NCBI GenBank assembly: GCA_947632615.1
Contig: CANRPW010000003.1
Location: 56,120 to 120,119 of the forward strand
Reading direction: 5' to 3'
Length of the DNA stretch: 64,000 bases
Source: an uncultured Clostridia bacterium
GTDB taxonomy: Bacteria; Bacillota; Clostridia; Lachnospirales; CAG-274
The translations under genes were made by a program, and so were the position numbers. Each line of letters opens with the position of its first letter. Within the stretch, counting starts at the first letter, position 1. This document shows positions 1-10,638 of the stretch, piece by piece. A model generated the notes under the pieces. The model ran no database searches, had not been told where the DNA came from, and saw only the letters and a program-made list of their open reading frames with translations.

Positions 1-1
1 A

Positions 2-1621
2 AAGTCCGATAATAATGAAGAATATACAGACAATAGCAATTATGGGGCATATTATAGCCCCGAGCCTTATTTTTTAAGCTCTGAATATAAGCCCGACAGT
101 ATGAAGATTTATTTAGGCTTTTCGGAGGACGGCTTTCCTGTTGAAAAAGAGCAGTGGCAGAACGAAAAGGACAGCGTTTGCACCTATCTTTATAATATAC
201 TTATATACGGGGCTGTGCTGCTTTTAAGCCTTATATATTTCACACTTGCCGCAGGGCGCAGGGGCAAAGACAGAGAAGTTTATACTATGTTTTTTGACGG
301 CATATTTGGTGAAATAATTATAATGCTTATGGCATTTATAGGCATTATGGGAAGCGTTATCTCGGGGCTATTGTTAATTAAAGGAGCATATAATACCGCC
401 CTTACCGGGTTTGACATATATCTTATAAATTTATCTGTATTAGCGGCAGAGCTTACCTTCGGGGCAGTGCTTGCTCTGTGGCTGTCGCTGGTGAGAAGCA
501 TAAAGGCAAAGAAGTTTTTAAGGCGTTTTGTTGTTTTCAGAATTATATCTTATGTATACAGAAAGCTCAGGCTTATAGTGCCAAAGTGCTTAAATATAGT
601 GCCAAAATGTATAAGCGCTGTTGAAGAAACGGTTTCTTCAAGTATAGGCAGACTTGTGATCGCCTATTTAGCCATTGTCAGCATAGCCTTTGCCCTGTGT
701 GTGCTTCTGATGTTTGGCACTGAGATGATGGTATTTTATTTCTTGGGCTTTCCCGTTATATTTATATTGGCGGCAAGGTTTGGTGCAAAATATGTAAAGT
801 GCTTTGATGAGGTGAGAAAGGGCGTAGCCGAAATAAAGAGCGGAAATATGGGCTATAAAATACCCGAGCTTAAAAACAAATATTTTAACGATATGGCAGA
901 GGACATAAACTCAATAGGTGACGGCATAGCAATTTCCGTAGAAAAAAGCGTAAGGTCTGAGAGACTTAAATCAGAGCTTATAACAAACGTATCTCACGAC
1001 CTCAAAACACCCCTTACTTCGGTTATCAACTTTTCAAAGCTGCTTTGCGAGCAAAAGCTGGAGCCTGCCGAGGCTAACGACTATGCCAAAATAATATACG
1101 ATAAGAGCATCAAGCTTAAAAACCTCACCTCCGACCTTTTCGATATTTCCAAGGTGCAGAGCGGAAACGAGGTAATGAACTTTGAGGATATCGACCTGTG
1201 TCTGCTTGTAAGGCAGAGTATGGCAGAATATGAAAAAGCCATAGAGGACTCGGGGCTTGAATTTATATTAGCCCTGCCCGAGGACGGGGCAAGCATAAGT
1301 GCCGACGGCAAAAAGCTCTCACGGGTATTGGGAAACCTCATTGACAACACCGTAAAATATGCCATGAAGGGCACGAGAGTTTATTTGTCGGTATATAAAA
1401 AAGAAGACGAAACAGTATTTGAAATGAAAAACATATCTGCCGTAAGGATAGGAAAAACGGCAGAGGAAATAACCGACCGTTTTGTAAGGGGAGATGAGTC
1501 ACGTTCCACCGAGGGCAGCGGCTTAGGGCTTGCCATAGTCAAAAGCTACACGGAAGCCAACAACGGCAAATTCCGGCTTACGATAGATGGGGATCTTTTC
1601 AAGGTGGAACTTAAATTTTAG
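2..1621 (+). CDS. Membrane sensor histidine kinase, 5' end cut by window edge
   Basis: Sensor kinase of a two-component system; autophosphorylates on His and passes the phosphate to a response regulator that must lie outside the window. The reading frame is open back to base 2, so the ATG at 101 is probably internal and the gene begins upstream; 539 residues are visible. Several hydrophobic segments (about 245-300, 300-390, 405-490, 655-715 and 730-785 bp) suggest a multi-pass sensor region. The H-box reads SHDLKTPLTS, the N-box NLIDNTVKYA and the G-box GSGLGLAIVKS; the usual DxGxG motif is replaced by KNIS, a common form in clostridial kinases. Ligand unknown. A strong bidirectional terminator follows. 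Confidence 0.9.
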   Translation, partial: KSDNNEEYTDNSNYGAYYSPEPYFLSSEYKPDSMKIYLGFSEDGFPVEKEQWQNEKDSVCTYLYNILIYGAVLLLSLIYFTLAAGRRGKDREVYTMFFDGIFGEIIIMLMAFIGIMGSVISGLLLIKGAYNTALTGFDIYLINLSVLAAELTFGAVLALWLSLVRSIKAKKFLRRFVVFRIISYVYRKLRLIVPKCLNIVPKCISAVEETVSSSIGRLVIAYLAIVSIAFALCVLLMFGTEMMVFYFLGFPVIFILAARFGAKYVKCFDEVRKGVAEIKSGNMGYKIPELKNKYFNDMAEDINSIGDGIAISVEKSVRSERLKSELITNVSHDLKTPLTSVINFSKLLCEQKLEPAEANDYAKIIYDKSIKLKNLTSDLFDISKVQSGNEVMNFEDIDLCLLVRQSMAEYEKAIEDSGLEFILALPEDGASISADGKKLSRVLGNLIDNTVKYAMKGTRVYLSVYKKEDETVFEMKNISAVRIGKTAEEITDRFVRGDESRSTEGSGLGLAIVKSYTEANNGKFRLTIDGDLFKVELKF

Positions 1622-1626
1622 TAAAA

Positions 1627-1664
1627 AGCGGACTGCTTAAGCTTATGCAGTCCGCTGTTTTATT
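1627..1664. terminator. Bidirectional terminator between kinase and ctpA-like gene
   Basis: A perfect 10-bp stem (AGCGGACTGC / GCAGTCCGCT) with a 10-nt loop is flanked by A-rich sequence on the left and TGTTTTATTTT on the right, so it can end both converging genes. Confidence 0.8.
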
Positions 1665-2823
1665 TTAATATTTCCAAGGCTTTTGCAAGCTGAATATCTG
1701 TTGATGGGTCGATAAGGGCTTTGCTGTCTTTCAGAGAGGGGAGAGTGAAGCCCTCGGGTGCGAATATTTCGTAGTCCGGGGCTATGCCTGTGCCCTGTAT
1801 GCAAACGCCCTTGGGGGTGTAATATTTGGCGGTGGTGAGCTTTACAGCGCTGCCGTCTTTCAGCCTGTAGGTGTCTTGCACTACGCCTTTGCCGAAGGTG
1901 GTCGTGCCAACTATCTTGCCTGCGCCGAAGTCCTTTATAGCCCCCGTAAGCACCTCTGATGCTGAGGCGGAGTTTGAATTTACAAGTACGGCTATAGGTA
2001 TGTTGAGGCAGTTTTCGTCCGATTTATAATATTTCTTTTCGCCGTTTTTGTGCTCTATATAGGTTATTGTGCCTTCGGGTAAAAGTGTGTCGGCTATGTC
2101 GTTTACTACGTTGAGTAAGCCGCCGGGGTTGTTCCTCAGGTCTATTACAAGAGAGTCCATGCCGTCTAAGGCGGCTATGGCTTCCTTAAAGGCTGTGGCT
2201 GTGTTTGCTTCAAACTCGGCTATTCTTATATAGCCTGTGTTGTTATCTGCCATGCAATAGCTGACAGAGGGCACGGTTATGCTTTCGGGGGTGATGTCAG
2301 CTTCAAGCAGCTCTGTAGAATTTCGCTTTATATAAAATCTGGTCGTTTTTTTTGTGTTTTTTATAAAGCCTACCGCTTCGCCATAGCTGTCTCTGTCTTT
2401 TATTTCTATATCGCCTATTTTATATATTATGTCCCCTGTTTTAAGCCCCGCAGCGGCAGCAGGGGAGTCGGTGTATACATCGTTTATCTCCATTTGCCCG
2501 TCTTCGTTCATAAAAATTTTTATGCCTATGCCGGAATAAAAGCCGTCTAAGCCTTCTGAAAATGCGCTGAACTGCTCCTTTGTCATATAGGTGGAATATC
2601 TGTCGCCAAGCCCTGCTACATAGCCTGCATACATATATTCTTCAAGGTCATCTCTGTCTATGTCTTCCACATAGTTTTTGTCTACCAGCTGTTCGATTAT
2701 TTTCATTTTTTTGGCTTCGGGTATTTTATGCTCTGCAAGCTCCAAGGCTGCCCCTGTGGTATGTATAACAACAAATATAAGACATGCCGTAAAAAAACCA
2801 AGTATAAAACTTTTTTTAAACAT
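1660..2823 (-). CDS. S41 family C-terminal processing peptidase (CtpA-like)
   Basis: Serine protease of the tail-specific/CtpA family that cleaves exported or membrane proteins near their C-termini. The 387-residue protein has an N-terminal hydrophobic signal/anchor (about residues 5-25), a PDZ domain (about 85-175, with YSGIGIKI and GDIIYKI) and the S41 domain. The Ser-Lys dyad is visible: Ser in NSNSASASE and Lys in FGKGVVQ. Length fits the family. AAGAAGG precedes the ATG. It stands alone between two terminators, so it is probably monocistronic. Some clostridial homologues act in sporulation signalling, but nothing here shows that. Confidence 0.92.
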   Translation of the reverse strand: MFKKSFILGFFTACLIFVVIHTTGAALELAEHKIPEAKKMKIIEQLVDKNYVEDIDRDDLEEYMYAGYVAGLGDRYSTYMTKEQFSAFSEGLDGFYSGIGIKIFMNEDGQMEINDVYTDSPAAAAGLKTGDIIYKIGDIEIKDRDSYGEAVGFIKNTKKTTRFYIKRNSTELLEADITPESITVPSVSYCMADNNTGYIRIAEFEANTATAFKEAIAALDGMDSLVIDLRNNPGGLLNVVNDIADTLLPEGTITYIEHKNGEKKYYKSDENCLNIPIAVLVNSNSASASEVLTGAIKDFGAGKIVGTTTFGKGVVQDTYRLKDGSAVKLTTAKYYTPKGVCIQGTGIAPDYEIFAPEGFTLPSLKDSKALIDPSTDIQLAKALEILK

Positions 2824-2950
2824 AGTTTACCTTCTTTATATATTTATTATGTTATATGCTTATATTTATATTATATAACTGTTCAGGCGAAAAATCATTA
2901 AAAATATATTATATAAATTTAATATTTACTATGTAATTTCTGTCAAAAGC

Positions 2951-2981
2951 AAAAAAACTCCCCGAAGTGAAATTCGGGGAG
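2951..2981 (-). terminator. Terminator of the pyrimidine operon
   Basis: The 9-bp perfect stem CTCCCCGAA/TTCGGGGAG with a 6-nt loop is followed on the minus strand by seven T residues. It starts 8 bases after the carB stop codon. Confidence 0.9.
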
Positions 2982-2989
2982 AAGTTTAT

Positions 2990-5900
2990 TTATTTTTTCA
3001 TATCTCTGTTTACATCGAAAATGTCCAGTTTATCCTGGTCTATCTGCTTTTCCATAACCTCGCACATTGCCTCTACCGTGTCCATGGCTGTTATGATAGT
3101 TATGGAGCTTTCTACAGCAGTACGGCGGATCTTAAATCCGTCTGAGTCGGCGTTGTTTGCCTTTCTTGGTATGTCGATTATAAGGTCTACAACACCGCTT
3201 CTTATTACGTCAAGCACGTTTGGCACGCCCTCGCTTATCTTCTTTACTGTCTGCACCTTTATGCCGTGTTCTTTAAGGCATTTTGCCGTGCCCTCTGTGG
3301 CTATAAAGCGGCAGCCCATATCTGCAAATCTCTTAGCGATAGGCGCAAAGTTTTCCTGCTCTTTATTGGTAACGGTAGCAAGTATGGTGCTTCCGCTTTC
3401 GGGCACTGTCATACCTGCTGCTATAAAGCCCTTGTAAAGAGCATTGTGAAGGTTGTAACCTACGCCAAGTACCTCACCTGTAGAACGCATTTCAGGACCG
3501 AGGGAAACCTCTACTTTAGGCAGCTTTTCCGTTGAGAATACGGGAACTTTTACAGCAACCACCTTAGACTCGGGAGCTATAGCTGTGCCGTAGCCCATAT
3601 CCTTGAGCTTTTCCCCAAGCATAACCCTTGTGGCTATGTCTATTACAGACACGCCTGTTACCTTTGTGATGTAAGGCACTGTTCTTGAAGAACGTGGATT
3701 GACCTCGATTATGTTAAGTTCGCCCTTATATTCTATAAACTGTATGTTTATCATACCTATTACGTCAAGGGCAACGGAAATTCTCCTTGTTTCGTCCATA
3801 ATAGCCTGTTTTATCTCCGGGGAGATGTGCTGAGGCGGATAGATGGATATACTGTCGCCTGAGTGAACGCCTGCTCTTTCCAAGTGCTCCATAATGCCGG
3901 GGATGTATACGTCCTCGCCGTCACAGATGGCATCTACCTCTATTTCACGTCCCCCAAGATATCTGTCTATAAGAACGGGGTTTTTGCTGTCTTTATAGAA
4001 GGCTTCCTCAAGGTATTGCACAAGCTCTGCCTTGTTGTGGGTTATCTCCATGCCCTGACCTCCAAGTACGTATGAAGGACGTACAAGAACGGGGAAGCCT
4101 AAGTTGTCGGCTACCTCAATACCCTCGTCAACGCTCCATACGCCCTTGCCCTTAGGACGTTTTATATTGAGCTTTTCAAGAACCAAGTCGAATTTTTCTC
4201 TGTCCTCTGCCGCATCAATATCCTTTGCCTTAGTACCGAATATCTTAACATTGTATTCGTCAAAGAACTTAGCAAGCTTAATAGCTGTCTGTCCGCCGAA
4301 CTGTAGAATAACGCCAAGGGGCTTTTCTCTTTCAACAACATTCAGCACGTCTTCTTCTGTAAGAGGTTCAAAATAAAGTCTGTCTGAGGTGTCGAAGTCG
4401 GTGGAAACGGTTTCCGGGTTGTTGTTTACTATAATGGTTTCTATGCCTGCCTTTTTAAGGGCTTCAACACAGTGTACGGAGCAATAGTCAAACTCAATAC
4501 CCTGACCTATCCTTATAGGGCCTGAGCCTATAACCATTATCTTCTTATTATTTGATACCTTTACTTCGTCTTCATCATCATAGGTTGAGTAGTAGTAAGG
4601 TGTGACTGCCTCAAATTCGCCTGCGCAGGTATCAACCATCTTAAATACAGGCATAATGTTCCATTTTTTGCGAAGTCCGTAAATATCGGGCGGTTCGCAG
4701 CGAAGCATTTTGGCGATTGCCTTATCGGAGAAGCCCAATTTCTTATATGTTCTGAGAGTTGTTTCGTCAAGGTCTTCAAGCTTAAGCTGCTTGAGGTCTT
4801 CTTCCATTTCCACAAGGCGCTTTATCTTCTCTACGAAGAAAAGATCCATACCTGTTATCTGACAAACCTTTTCTATCTTATAATTTCTGCGCAGCATTTC
4901 CGCAAGGTCGAAAAGTCTTTCGTCATCGGGAGAAACAACACTCTTTTTAAGCTCTTCAAGGGTCTTGTTTTTAGAGGATACTCTTTCAAGACCGTACTGC
5001 CCAATTTCAAGTGAGCGAATTCCCTTAAGGAGAGCCGCTTCAAATGAAGAGCCTATTGACATTATCTCGCCTGTAGCCATCATCTTAGTACCCAGCTGTC
5101 TTTTAGCGCCGAAGAACTTATCAAAGGGCCATCTTGGGAACTTAAGTACGCAGTAGTCTATAGTAGGCTCAAAGCAGGCTGTTGTCTTGCCCGTAACGGC
5201 GTTCGGTATTTCGTCAAGGTTATAGCCCAATGCTATTTTTGATGCGACCTTTGCTATGGGGTAGCCTGTAGCCTTTGATGCAAGAGCTGATGAACGGCTA
5301 ACACGGGGGTTTATTTCTATTACGGCATATTTATAGCTGTTGGGGTCAAGGGCAAACTGTACGTTGCAGCCGCCCTTTATCTCTATAGAGTTGATAATGT
5401 TGATAGCTGCCGTACGGAGCATCTGATATTCCTTATCCGAAAGGGTGAGGGCAGGGGCAACAACTATTGAGTCGCCTGTGTGTACGCCTACGGGGTCTAC
5501 ATTTTCCATAGAGCAGATGGTGATACAGTTGCCTGCGCCGTCACGCATAACCTCAAATTCGATTTCCTTCCAGCCTGCTATGCTCTTTTCTATAAGACAC
5601 TGGCCAACACGGCTCAGGTGAAGACCCTGTGTAAGTATGCTGCGAAGCTCGCCCTCGTTTTTACATATGCCGCCGCCTGTGCCGCCGAGGGTGTAGGCGG
5701 GTCTTACTATAACGGGGAAGCCTATGGAATAAGCGTACTCCACGCCTTCCTCTACGCTTGTGACTATGTCTGACTCAACTATAGGCTGGTTTGTTCTTTC
5801 CATAAGGCTCTTGAACTTATCTCTGTCTTCGCCTTCCTTGATGGAGTCTATAGATGTGCCTATTACGTTTACGTGATATTTTTCAAGTATGCCGCTGTCG

Positions 5901-6208
5901 TAAAGCTCGCAGGAAAGGTTAAGACCTGTCTGACCGCCCATGCCTGCTATTATGGAGTCGGGGCGCTCTTTAGCTATTACCTTTTCTACAAAATCTATTG
6001 TAAGAGGCTCTATATATGTATAATGAGCCATACCGATGTCGGTCATAATTGTGGCAGGGTTGGAGTTGATAAGAACGACCTCTATGCCTTCTTCTTTAAT
6101 TGATCTGCACGCCTGCGTACCGGAATAGTCAAATTCCGCTGCCTGACCTATAACAATAGGACCGGAGCCTATTACAAGAACCTTTTTAATTGAATTATCT
6201 TTAGGCAT
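2990..6208 (-). CDS. carB: Carbamoyl-phosphate synthase large subunit
   Basis: Makes carbamoyl phosphate from bicarbonate, ammonia delivered by CarA and two ATP; first step of pyrimidine (and arginine) synthesis. The 1072 residues match the usual length and show the two homologous ATP-grasp halves: [20 protein letters not shown] at the N-terminus and [20 protein letters not shown] in the second half, each followed by a GGTGGG or GGQGME ATP-binding segment. The C-terminal MGS-like allosteric domain (about residue 930 on, with [11 protein letters not shown]) is present, so UMP/ornithine control is possible. The ATG lies inside the end of carA (8-nt overlap) with AAGGAG 9 nt upstream, indicating translational coupling. 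Last gene of the pyr operon. Confidence 0.98.
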   Translation of the reverse strand: MPKDNSIKKVLVIGSGPIVIGQAAEFDYSGTQACRSIKEEGIEVVLINSNPATIMTDIGMAHYTYIEPLTIDFVEKVIAKERPDSIIAGMGGQTGLNLSCELYDSGILEKYHVNVIGTSIDSIKEGEDRDKFKSLMERTNQPIVESDIVTSVEEGVEYAYSIGFPVIVRPAYTLGGTGGGICKNEGELRSILTQGLHLSRVGQCLIEKSIAGWKEIEFEVMRDGAGNCITICSMENVDPVGVHTGDSIVVAPALTLSDKEYQMLRTAAINIINSIEIKGGCNVQFALDPNSYKYAVIEINPRVSRSSALASKATGYPIAKVASKIALGYNLDEIPNAVTGKTTACFEPTIDYCVLKFPRWPFDKFFGAKRQLGTKMMATGEIMSIGSSFEAALLKGIRSLEIGQYGLERVSSKNKTLEELKKSVVSPDDERLFDLAEMLRRNYKIEKVCQITGMDLFFVEKIKRLVEMEEDLKQLKLEDLDETTLRTYKKLGFSDKAIAKMLRCEPPDIYGLRKKWNIMPVFKMVDTCAGEFEAVTPYYYSTYDDEDEVKVSNNKKIMVIGSGPIRIGQGIEFDYCSVHCVEALKKAGIETIIVNNNPETVSTDFDTSDRLYFEPLTEEDVLNVVEREKPLGVILQFGGQTAIKLAKFFDEYNVKIFGTKAKDIDAAEDREKFDLVLEKLNIKRPKGKGVWSVDEGIEVADNLGFPVLVRPSYVLGGQGMEITHNKAELVQYLEEAFYKDSKNPVLIDRYLGGREIEVDAICDGEDVYIPGIMEHLERAGVHSGDSISIYPPQHISPEIKQAIMDETRRISVALDVIGMINIQFIEYKGELNIIEVNPRSSRTVPYITKVTGVSVIDIATRVMLGEKLKDMGYGTAIAPESKVVAVKVPVFSTEKLPKVEVSLGPEMRSTGEVLGVGYNLHNALYKGFIAAGMTVPESGSTILATVTNKEQENFAPIAKRFADMGCRFIATEGTAKCLKEHGIKVQTVKKISEGVPNVLDVIRSGVVDLIIDIPRKANNADSDGFKIRRTAVESSITIITAMDTVEAMCEVMEKQIDQDKLDIFDVNRDMKK

Positions 6209-7292
6209 GATTTTTTGCTCCTTCCGTCATTTTGATTATTTTACCAAACAGGAACTGTACATCCAGCGGTCCCGGTGATGCTTCGGGGTGGAACTGTACC
6301 GTAAATATAGGCTTGGTTTTATGCCTGATACCCTCGATGGAGTTGTCGTTTATGTTTATGAATGAAGCCTCAACATCTTCAGGGAGGTCGCATACCACAA
6401 ATTCGTGGTTCTGTGATGTGATGTAAATTCTGCCTGTCTGCACATCTCTTACAGGGTGATTTCCTCCGTGATGACCGAATTTAAGCCTTTTTGTATTGCA
6501 GCCCAAGGCTCTTGCAACTATCTGATTGCCAAGGCAGATGCCAAGAATAGGCATACCCATATCGATAAATTCCTTAACTTCCTCAACTACAGACTGAATA
6601 TCAGCCGGGTCGCCGGGTCCGTTTGCAAGAAAGATGGCATCAGGCTTGCAAGACATAACTTCATCTGCGGGAGTAAATGCAGGGAAAACCGTGAGCTTGC
6701 AGCCTGCCTTCTGAAATTCTCTTAAAATGCTTAATTTGATGCCGAAGTCAAGCACGGCAAAGTGTATGCCCTTGCCGTTTATAACATACTTTTCGGGAGT
6801 AGTTACTTCAGCGACTGCGTTTCTGTTTGTATATGTGTTGAATTTCTGCTTTATCTGGCTTTCCGTAAGGTCGCCCACACGAGTGGTTATTATACCCCTC
6901 ATAGTGCCGTTATCTCTGAGTACCCTTGTGAGCATTCTTGTGTCAATGCCTTCAAGACCCATTATTTTGTGCTGCTTTAAAAAGCCGTCAAGATCCATTT
7001 CGCAGCGCCAGTTGTTGGGGTAGTCGCATTTTTCTTTAACTATAAAGCCTTTGAGGAAGGGCTTTCTGCTCTCCATATCGTCAAGGTTTATGCCGTAGTT
7101 GCCTATAAGAGGGAAGGTCATAACCACTATCTGACCTGCATAGGAGGGGTCTGTAAGGGTTTCCTGATAGCCTGTCATATTTGTTGTAAAAACGACCTCT
7201 CCCACGGTCTCCTTTATATAGCCGAAGGCCTTGCCCTCAAAGACTTGTCCGTTTTCCAAAATGAGAGCTGCCTTAACCGTCTTTTTTATCAT
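6201..7292 (-). CDS. carA: Carbamoyl-phosphate synthase small (glutaminase) subunit
   Basis: Hydrolyses glutamine and channels ammonia to CarB. 363 residues: N-terminal CPSase small-chain domain ([20 protein letters not shown]) and class I glutamine amidotransferase domain with nucleophile Cys in GICLGNQ and His/Glu in QFHPEA. Start chosen at 7292, where TGATG overlaps the pyrF stop by one base and AAGGAG sits 9 nt upstream; an in-frame ATG at 7301 abuts the Shine-Dalgarno sequence and is unlikely. Overlaps carB by 8 nt. Confidence 0.97.
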   Translation of the reverse strand: MIKKTVKAALILENGQVFEGKAFGYIKETVGEVVFTTNMTGYQETLTDPSYAGQIVVMTFPLIGNYGINLDDMESRKPFLKGFIVKEKCDYPNNWRCEMDLDGFLKQHKIMGLEGIDTRMLTRVLRDNGTMRGIITTRVGDLTESQIKQKFNTYTNRNAVAEVTTPEKYVINGKGIHFAVLDFGIKLSILREFQKAGCKLTVFPAFTPADEVMSCKPDAIFLANGPGDPADIQSVVEEVKEFIDMGMPILGICLGNQIVARALGCNTKRLKFGHHGGNHPVRDVQTGRIYITSQNHEFVVCDLPEDVEASFININDNSIEGIRHKTKPIFTVQFHPEASPGPLDVQFLFGKIIKMTEGAKNHA

Positions 7293-8218
7293 CAGATACA
7301 TCTCCTTAAATCATTTTTCATATCAAGGCAGGCTTGTCTTGCTGCCATAGCAAAGTTTCTTTCATCGTTATAGCATAATTTATATTCGTCCTTAAGGTGA
7401 GCTGCGATTATGCCTCTTGAAGAATTGACTATTGCGCCAATGCCGTCCTTAAAGCATACCGAAAGGTCTTCTGCTGTGCCGCCCTGTGCGCCGTAGCCCG
7501 GCACTAAGAAGAAGGTGTGAGGCATTATGGCGCGGAGTCTTTCCGCCTGCTCCTTATGGGTAGCGCCTACAACAGCGCCTACTGAGGAATAGCCGTAGCT
7601 GCCTATGAAGTCTTGTCCCCATTTTTCGATAAGAGCGCCAACGTGTTCGTATATAGGTCTGCCGTCGCAGATGAGATCCTGAAGCTCGCCGCTGTTGGGA
7701 TTTGAGGTTTTTGCAAGTACAAAAACGCCTTTTTCGTATTCCTTGCAGTCCTTAAGGAAGGGGGTGATCGAGTCGGAGCCAAGATATGGGTTAAGTGTTA
7801 TAAAATCATGAGGAAAGCCGGGGAATTTTTCGCCGTTTATCTCCGCACAGCCAAGGTGTCCGTCTGAGTAGGCTTCGCCTGTGGAGGCTATGTCGCTTCT
7901 CTTGATATCTCCTATTACTATAAGCCCCTTGAGCTTGGCATATTCAACAGTGCTTTCATATGCCTTTATGCCCTCTGTGCCATATCTTTCGTACATGGCT
8001 ATCTGAGGCTTGACTGCGGGCACGATGTCATACACCGCATCAATTATCTTTTTGTTGAATTTAAGCATAGCCTTAGCTGCTGCTTTTTTGGTATTGCCGT
8101 ATTTTGTAAAATACTTTTCCGTAATATAAGCGGGGATGTATGAAAGTCTTGGGTCAAGGCCTACTACCGTAGGGTTGCCTGTGGCATTTATTTTTTCAAT
8201 AAGTCTGTCGATTATCAT
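7292..8218 (-). CDS. pyrF: Orotidine 5'-phosphate decarboxylase (type 2, long form)
   Basis: Decarboxylates OMP to UMP, the last step of de novo UMP synthesis. At 308 residues it belongs to the longer PyrF type found in many actinobacteria and clostridia rather than the 230-240-residue form. Visible motifs: VVGLDPRL at the N-terminus, the catalytic block GDIKRSDIAST, and TLNPYLGSDSI. AGGAGGGC precedes the ATG; 13 nt separate it from pyrC and one base is shared with carA. Confidence 0.95.
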   Translation of the reverse strand: MIIDRLIEKINATGNPTVVGLDPRLSYIPAYITEKYFTKYGNTKKAAAKAMLKFNKKIIDAVYDIVPAVKPQIAMYERYGTEGIKAYESTVEYAKLKGLIVIGDIKRSDIASTGEAYSDGHLGCAEINGEKFPGFPHDFITLNPYLGSDSITPFLKDCKEYEKGVFVLAKTSNPNSGELQDLICDGRPIYEHVGALIEKWGQDFIGSYGYSSVGAVVGATHKEQAERLRAIMPHTFFLVPGYGAQGGTAEDLSVCFKDGIGAIVNSSRGIIAAHLKDEYKLCYNDERNFAMAARQACLDMKNDLRRCI

Positions 8219-8231
8219 TATAGCCCTCCTT

Positions 8232-9524
8232 TTATCTCTTCATAAGCTTGCCGTCCTCAACGGACATTTCGCCGCCTACTATTGTATATAATATCTTTCC
8301 TTTAACGTGCATACCGCCAAAGGGAGTATTTTTTGCTTTAGACACCATATCTTCAACGTCAATTACATATTCGGCGTTTGGGTCTGCTATTGTTATGTCG
8401 GCTACAGAGCCTTCGCTTAAGTTTCCTTTATTTATACCCAATATCTTAGCGGGGTTAGCGCTCATTTTCTCTACAAGCTGATAAGGTGTTAAATATCCGC
8501 CCTCAACAAGCACGGTATTTGCAAGAGGGAAGGACGTCTCAAGCCCTATAATGCCGTTTAAAGCAAGCTGGAACTCGCAGTTTTTCTCGTCTGTGTGATG
8601 AGGTGCGTGGTCTGTTGAGATGACCTCTATAGTCCCGTCGGAAAGCGCCTGTCTTATGGCTTCTCTGTCACTCTTGGAGCGCAGCGGGGGAGCCATTTTA
8701 TAGTTGGCATCATAATCGGTTATATCTTCGTCGCAAAGTGTGAAGTGGTGGGGCGTAGCCTCTGCCGTAACCTTAACGCCTCTCTCCTTAGCCTGTCTTA
8801 TAAGCGTAACGGAGCCTGCTGTGCTTATATGGCAAAGGTGAATAGGGGTGTTTGTGCTTTGGGCAAGTATCATATCTCTTGCTACGATAACCTCTTCGCT
8901 GTCGTTGGATATGCCCGCAAGCCCCATAAAGGCTGCCCGCTCTCCTGCGTTCATCTGTCCCTTGCCCGTAAGTGAGGGGTCTTCGCAGTGGTCTAATATA
9001 GGCAGCTTAAACATAGAGGCATAGCGCATAGCATTTTTCATAAGCCCTGCATTAAGAACGCTTTTGCCGTCTTCGGAGAGGGCACATATACCTGCTTTTG
9101 ACATTCTGCCTATGTCCGAAAGCTCCTCACCCTTCATGCCCTTTGAAATAGAGCCTATAGGCAGCACATTTACTATGCCTGCACGTTCGGCTTTAAGCTT
9201 TATAAATTCCACAACTATGTCATTGTCGCATACCGGCTCGGTGTTGGGCATACAGCAGACAGTTGTAAAGCCGCCCATAGCCGCCGCGCGAGAGCCCGTT
9301 CTGATAGTTTCCTTTCTTTCAAAGCCCGGTTCACGAAAATGCACGTGAAGGTCTATAAGCCCAGGCATTACCCATTTGCCTTGGGCATTTATAACCTTGT
9401 CGGCTTCTTCGTCTATAGACTTATCTACCTTGCTTATTTTGTCATCAACAACAAGTATGTCTAAAATTTCGTCCCTGTTATTTGCAGGGTCTATCACCCT
9501 GCCGCCTTTTATAAGAAGCTTCAT
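8232..9524 (-). CDS. pyrC: Dihydroorotase
   Basis: Zinc metalloenzyme that cyclises N-carbamoyl-aspartate to dihydroorotate. 430 residues, class I (PyrC of the Bacillus type). The metal-binding HVHFREPG motif, the conserved Asp in STDHAPHH and His residues in DHCED and LCHIST are all visible. AGGAGG 6-7 nt upstream of ATG; follows pyrB by 13 nt. No inactive-DHO signs: key metal ligands are kept. Confidence 0.97.
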   Translation of the reverse strand: MKLLIKGGRVIDPANNRDEILDILVVDDKISKVDKSIDEEADKVINAQGKWVMPGLIDLHVHFREPGFERKETIRTGSRAAAMGGFTTVCCMPNTEPVCDNDIVVEFIKLKAERAGIVNVLPIGSISKGMKGEELSDIGRMSKAGICALSEDGKSVLNAGLMKNAMRYASMFKLPILDHCEDPSLTGKGQMNAGERAAFMGLAGISNDSEEVIVARDMILAQSTNTPIHLCHISTAGSVTLIRQAKERGVKVTAEATPHHFTLCDEDITDYDANYKMAPPLRSKSDREAIRQALSDGTIEVISTDHAPHHTDEKNCEFQLALNGIIGLETSFPLANTVLVEGGYLTPYQLVEKMSANPAKILGINKGNLSEGSVADITIADPNAEYVIDVEDMVSKAKNTPFGGMHVKGKILYTIVGGEMSVEDGKLMKR

Positions 9525-9537
9525 AATATACCTCCTA

Positions 9538-10464
9538 TCATAAATCGGGATTTGCCTCGTAAAGGAGCTTGAGAATAGCCATTCTTACGGCAACTCCGTT
9601 TTTGACCTGTATATTTATGACGGAATTTTTACCGTCGATTACGTTTGAAGTAAATTCCACGCCTCGGTTTACAGGCCCCGGGTGCATAACGAGGGCATCA
9701 GGCTTAGCGTACCTTAAAAGGTCGCTGTTTATGCCATAAAGTGTGGAATATTCTCTTGTGTTGGGGAAGGGCATATTCTTCTGTCTTTCAAACTGAACTC
9801 TCAGCCCCATAACAACGTCAGCATCTGCTATTGCGCCCTTTATGTCGCTTGTAACCTCTACGCCCAAGGCTCTCATACTGCCTGAAATAAGGGTAGAAGG
9901 CCCTGCAAGGGTCACTCTTGCGCCTAATTTTATAAGCCCAAAAGCGTTGCTTCTTGCCACTCTTGAATGGCTTATATCGCCTAATATGACTACTTTAAGC
10001 CCTTCAAAGCCTCCGAGATAGTCATATATGGTGTACATATCAAGAAGCGCCTGGGTGGGATGTTCGTTTGTTCCGTCACCTGCATTTATAACGCAGGCTC
10101 TTACATTTCTTGCAAGTACAGCCGCTGCCCCTGTCATCTGATGGCGAATTATCATAAATTTTACGCCCATTTTGTCTATGTTAAGCCCTGTGTCGATAAG
10201 GCTTTCACCCTTGCTCACACTGCTGGTAGACACGCCTAAGTCTTGCACTATGCCCCCAAGATAAGCGCCTGCAAGACAGAAGGATGTTTTTGTTCTTGTG
10301 GAGTTTTCGTAAAAAAGAGTTACTATGCTTGACTTGTTGAGGGTATGATCTCTGAGAGCCGGATTATCTATTCTTTTTTTCATGCTTCTTGCTTCGTCAA
10401 GAATTTCCATAATAGAGTCTTTGCTTAAATCTCTTAAGCCCAGCAGATCCTTTCCTTTAAACAT
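9538..10464 (-). CDS. pyrB: Aspartate carbamoyltransferase catalytic subunit
   Basis: Condenses carbamoyl phosphate with aspartate, the committed step of pyrimidine synthesis. 308 residues with the carbamoyl-phosphate loop STRTKTSF, the HPTQALLD segment and the C-terminal MHPGPVNRG. No pyrI regulatory-chain gene is adjacent, so a Bacillus-like unregulated trimer is likely. Start set at the ATG at 10464, preceded by AAGGGGG; a TTG seven codons upstream lies in front of that Shine-Dalgarno sequence and is rejected. First structural gene of the operon, directly downstream of a leader ORF and terminator-like hairpin. Confidence 0.96.
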   Translation of the reverse strand: MFKGKDLLGLRDLSKDSIMEILDEARSMKKRIDNPALRDHTLNKSSIVTLFYENSTRTKTSFCLAGAYLGGIVQDLGVSTSSVSKGESLIDTGLNIDKMGVKFMIIRHQMTGAAAVLARNVRACVINAGDGTNEHPTQALLDMYTIYDYLGGFEGLKVVILGDISHSRVARSNAFGLIKLGARVTLAGPSTLISGSMRALGVEVTSDIKGAIADADVVMGLRVQFERQKNMPFPNTREYSTLYGINSDLLRYAKPDALVMHPGPVNRGVEFTSNVIDGKNSVINIQVKNGVAVRMAILKLLYEANPDL

Positions 10465-10483
10465 ATATGACTTCCCCCTTTGC

Positions 10484-10533
10484 AAAAAGGCATTAAAAAA
10501 GACATATAAACGAACAAATCATCTAAATGCCTT
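10484..10533 (-). terminator. Terminator-like hairpin in the pyr leader (putative attenuator)
   Basis: On the minus strand AAGGCATT (10533-10526) pairs with AATGCCTT (10494-10487) and runs into TTTTTGC, just before the pyrB ribosome binding site. The loop is long (31 nt), which makes it a modest terminator. The stop codon of the leader ORF lies within the loop just after the 5' arm, so a ribosome reaching that stop would block the hairpin. Confidence 0.55.
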
Positions 10534-10608
10534 AAAAAAATTATTTATTGAACTAAAAGAAGAACCCAAAAATGTAAATTTTTCAATAGAACACGCCAAA
10601 CATTTCAT
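10519..10608 (-). CDS. Putative 29-residue pyr leader peptide
   Basis: ATG at 10608 is preceded by GGAGGGC and opens a 29-codon ORF (MKCLACSIEKF... ending NNFFKAFR) whose mRNA is rich in U tracts, including seven T in a row just before the hairpin arm. It ends with TGA at 10519-10521 inside the terminator-like hairpin. The layout resembles the E. coli pyrL-pyrB leader, where UTP-dependent RNA polymerase pausing couples translation to read-through. No PyrR-binding loop was recognised. Function is inferred from layout only. Confidence 0.5.
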   Translation of the reverse strand: MKCLACSIEKFTFLGSSFSSINNFFKAFR

Positions 10609-10638
10609 TTAAAGCCCTCCTTTGCATTGTTTATATAT

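Noticed and set aside
4561..4815. ORFs in other frames inside carB and other long genes
   Set aside because: They overlap conserved coding sequence and show no recognisable protein features.
10382..10612. Plus-strand 76-codon ORF over the pyr leader
   Set aside because: Antisense to pyrB start and leader, low complexity, no ribosome binding site.
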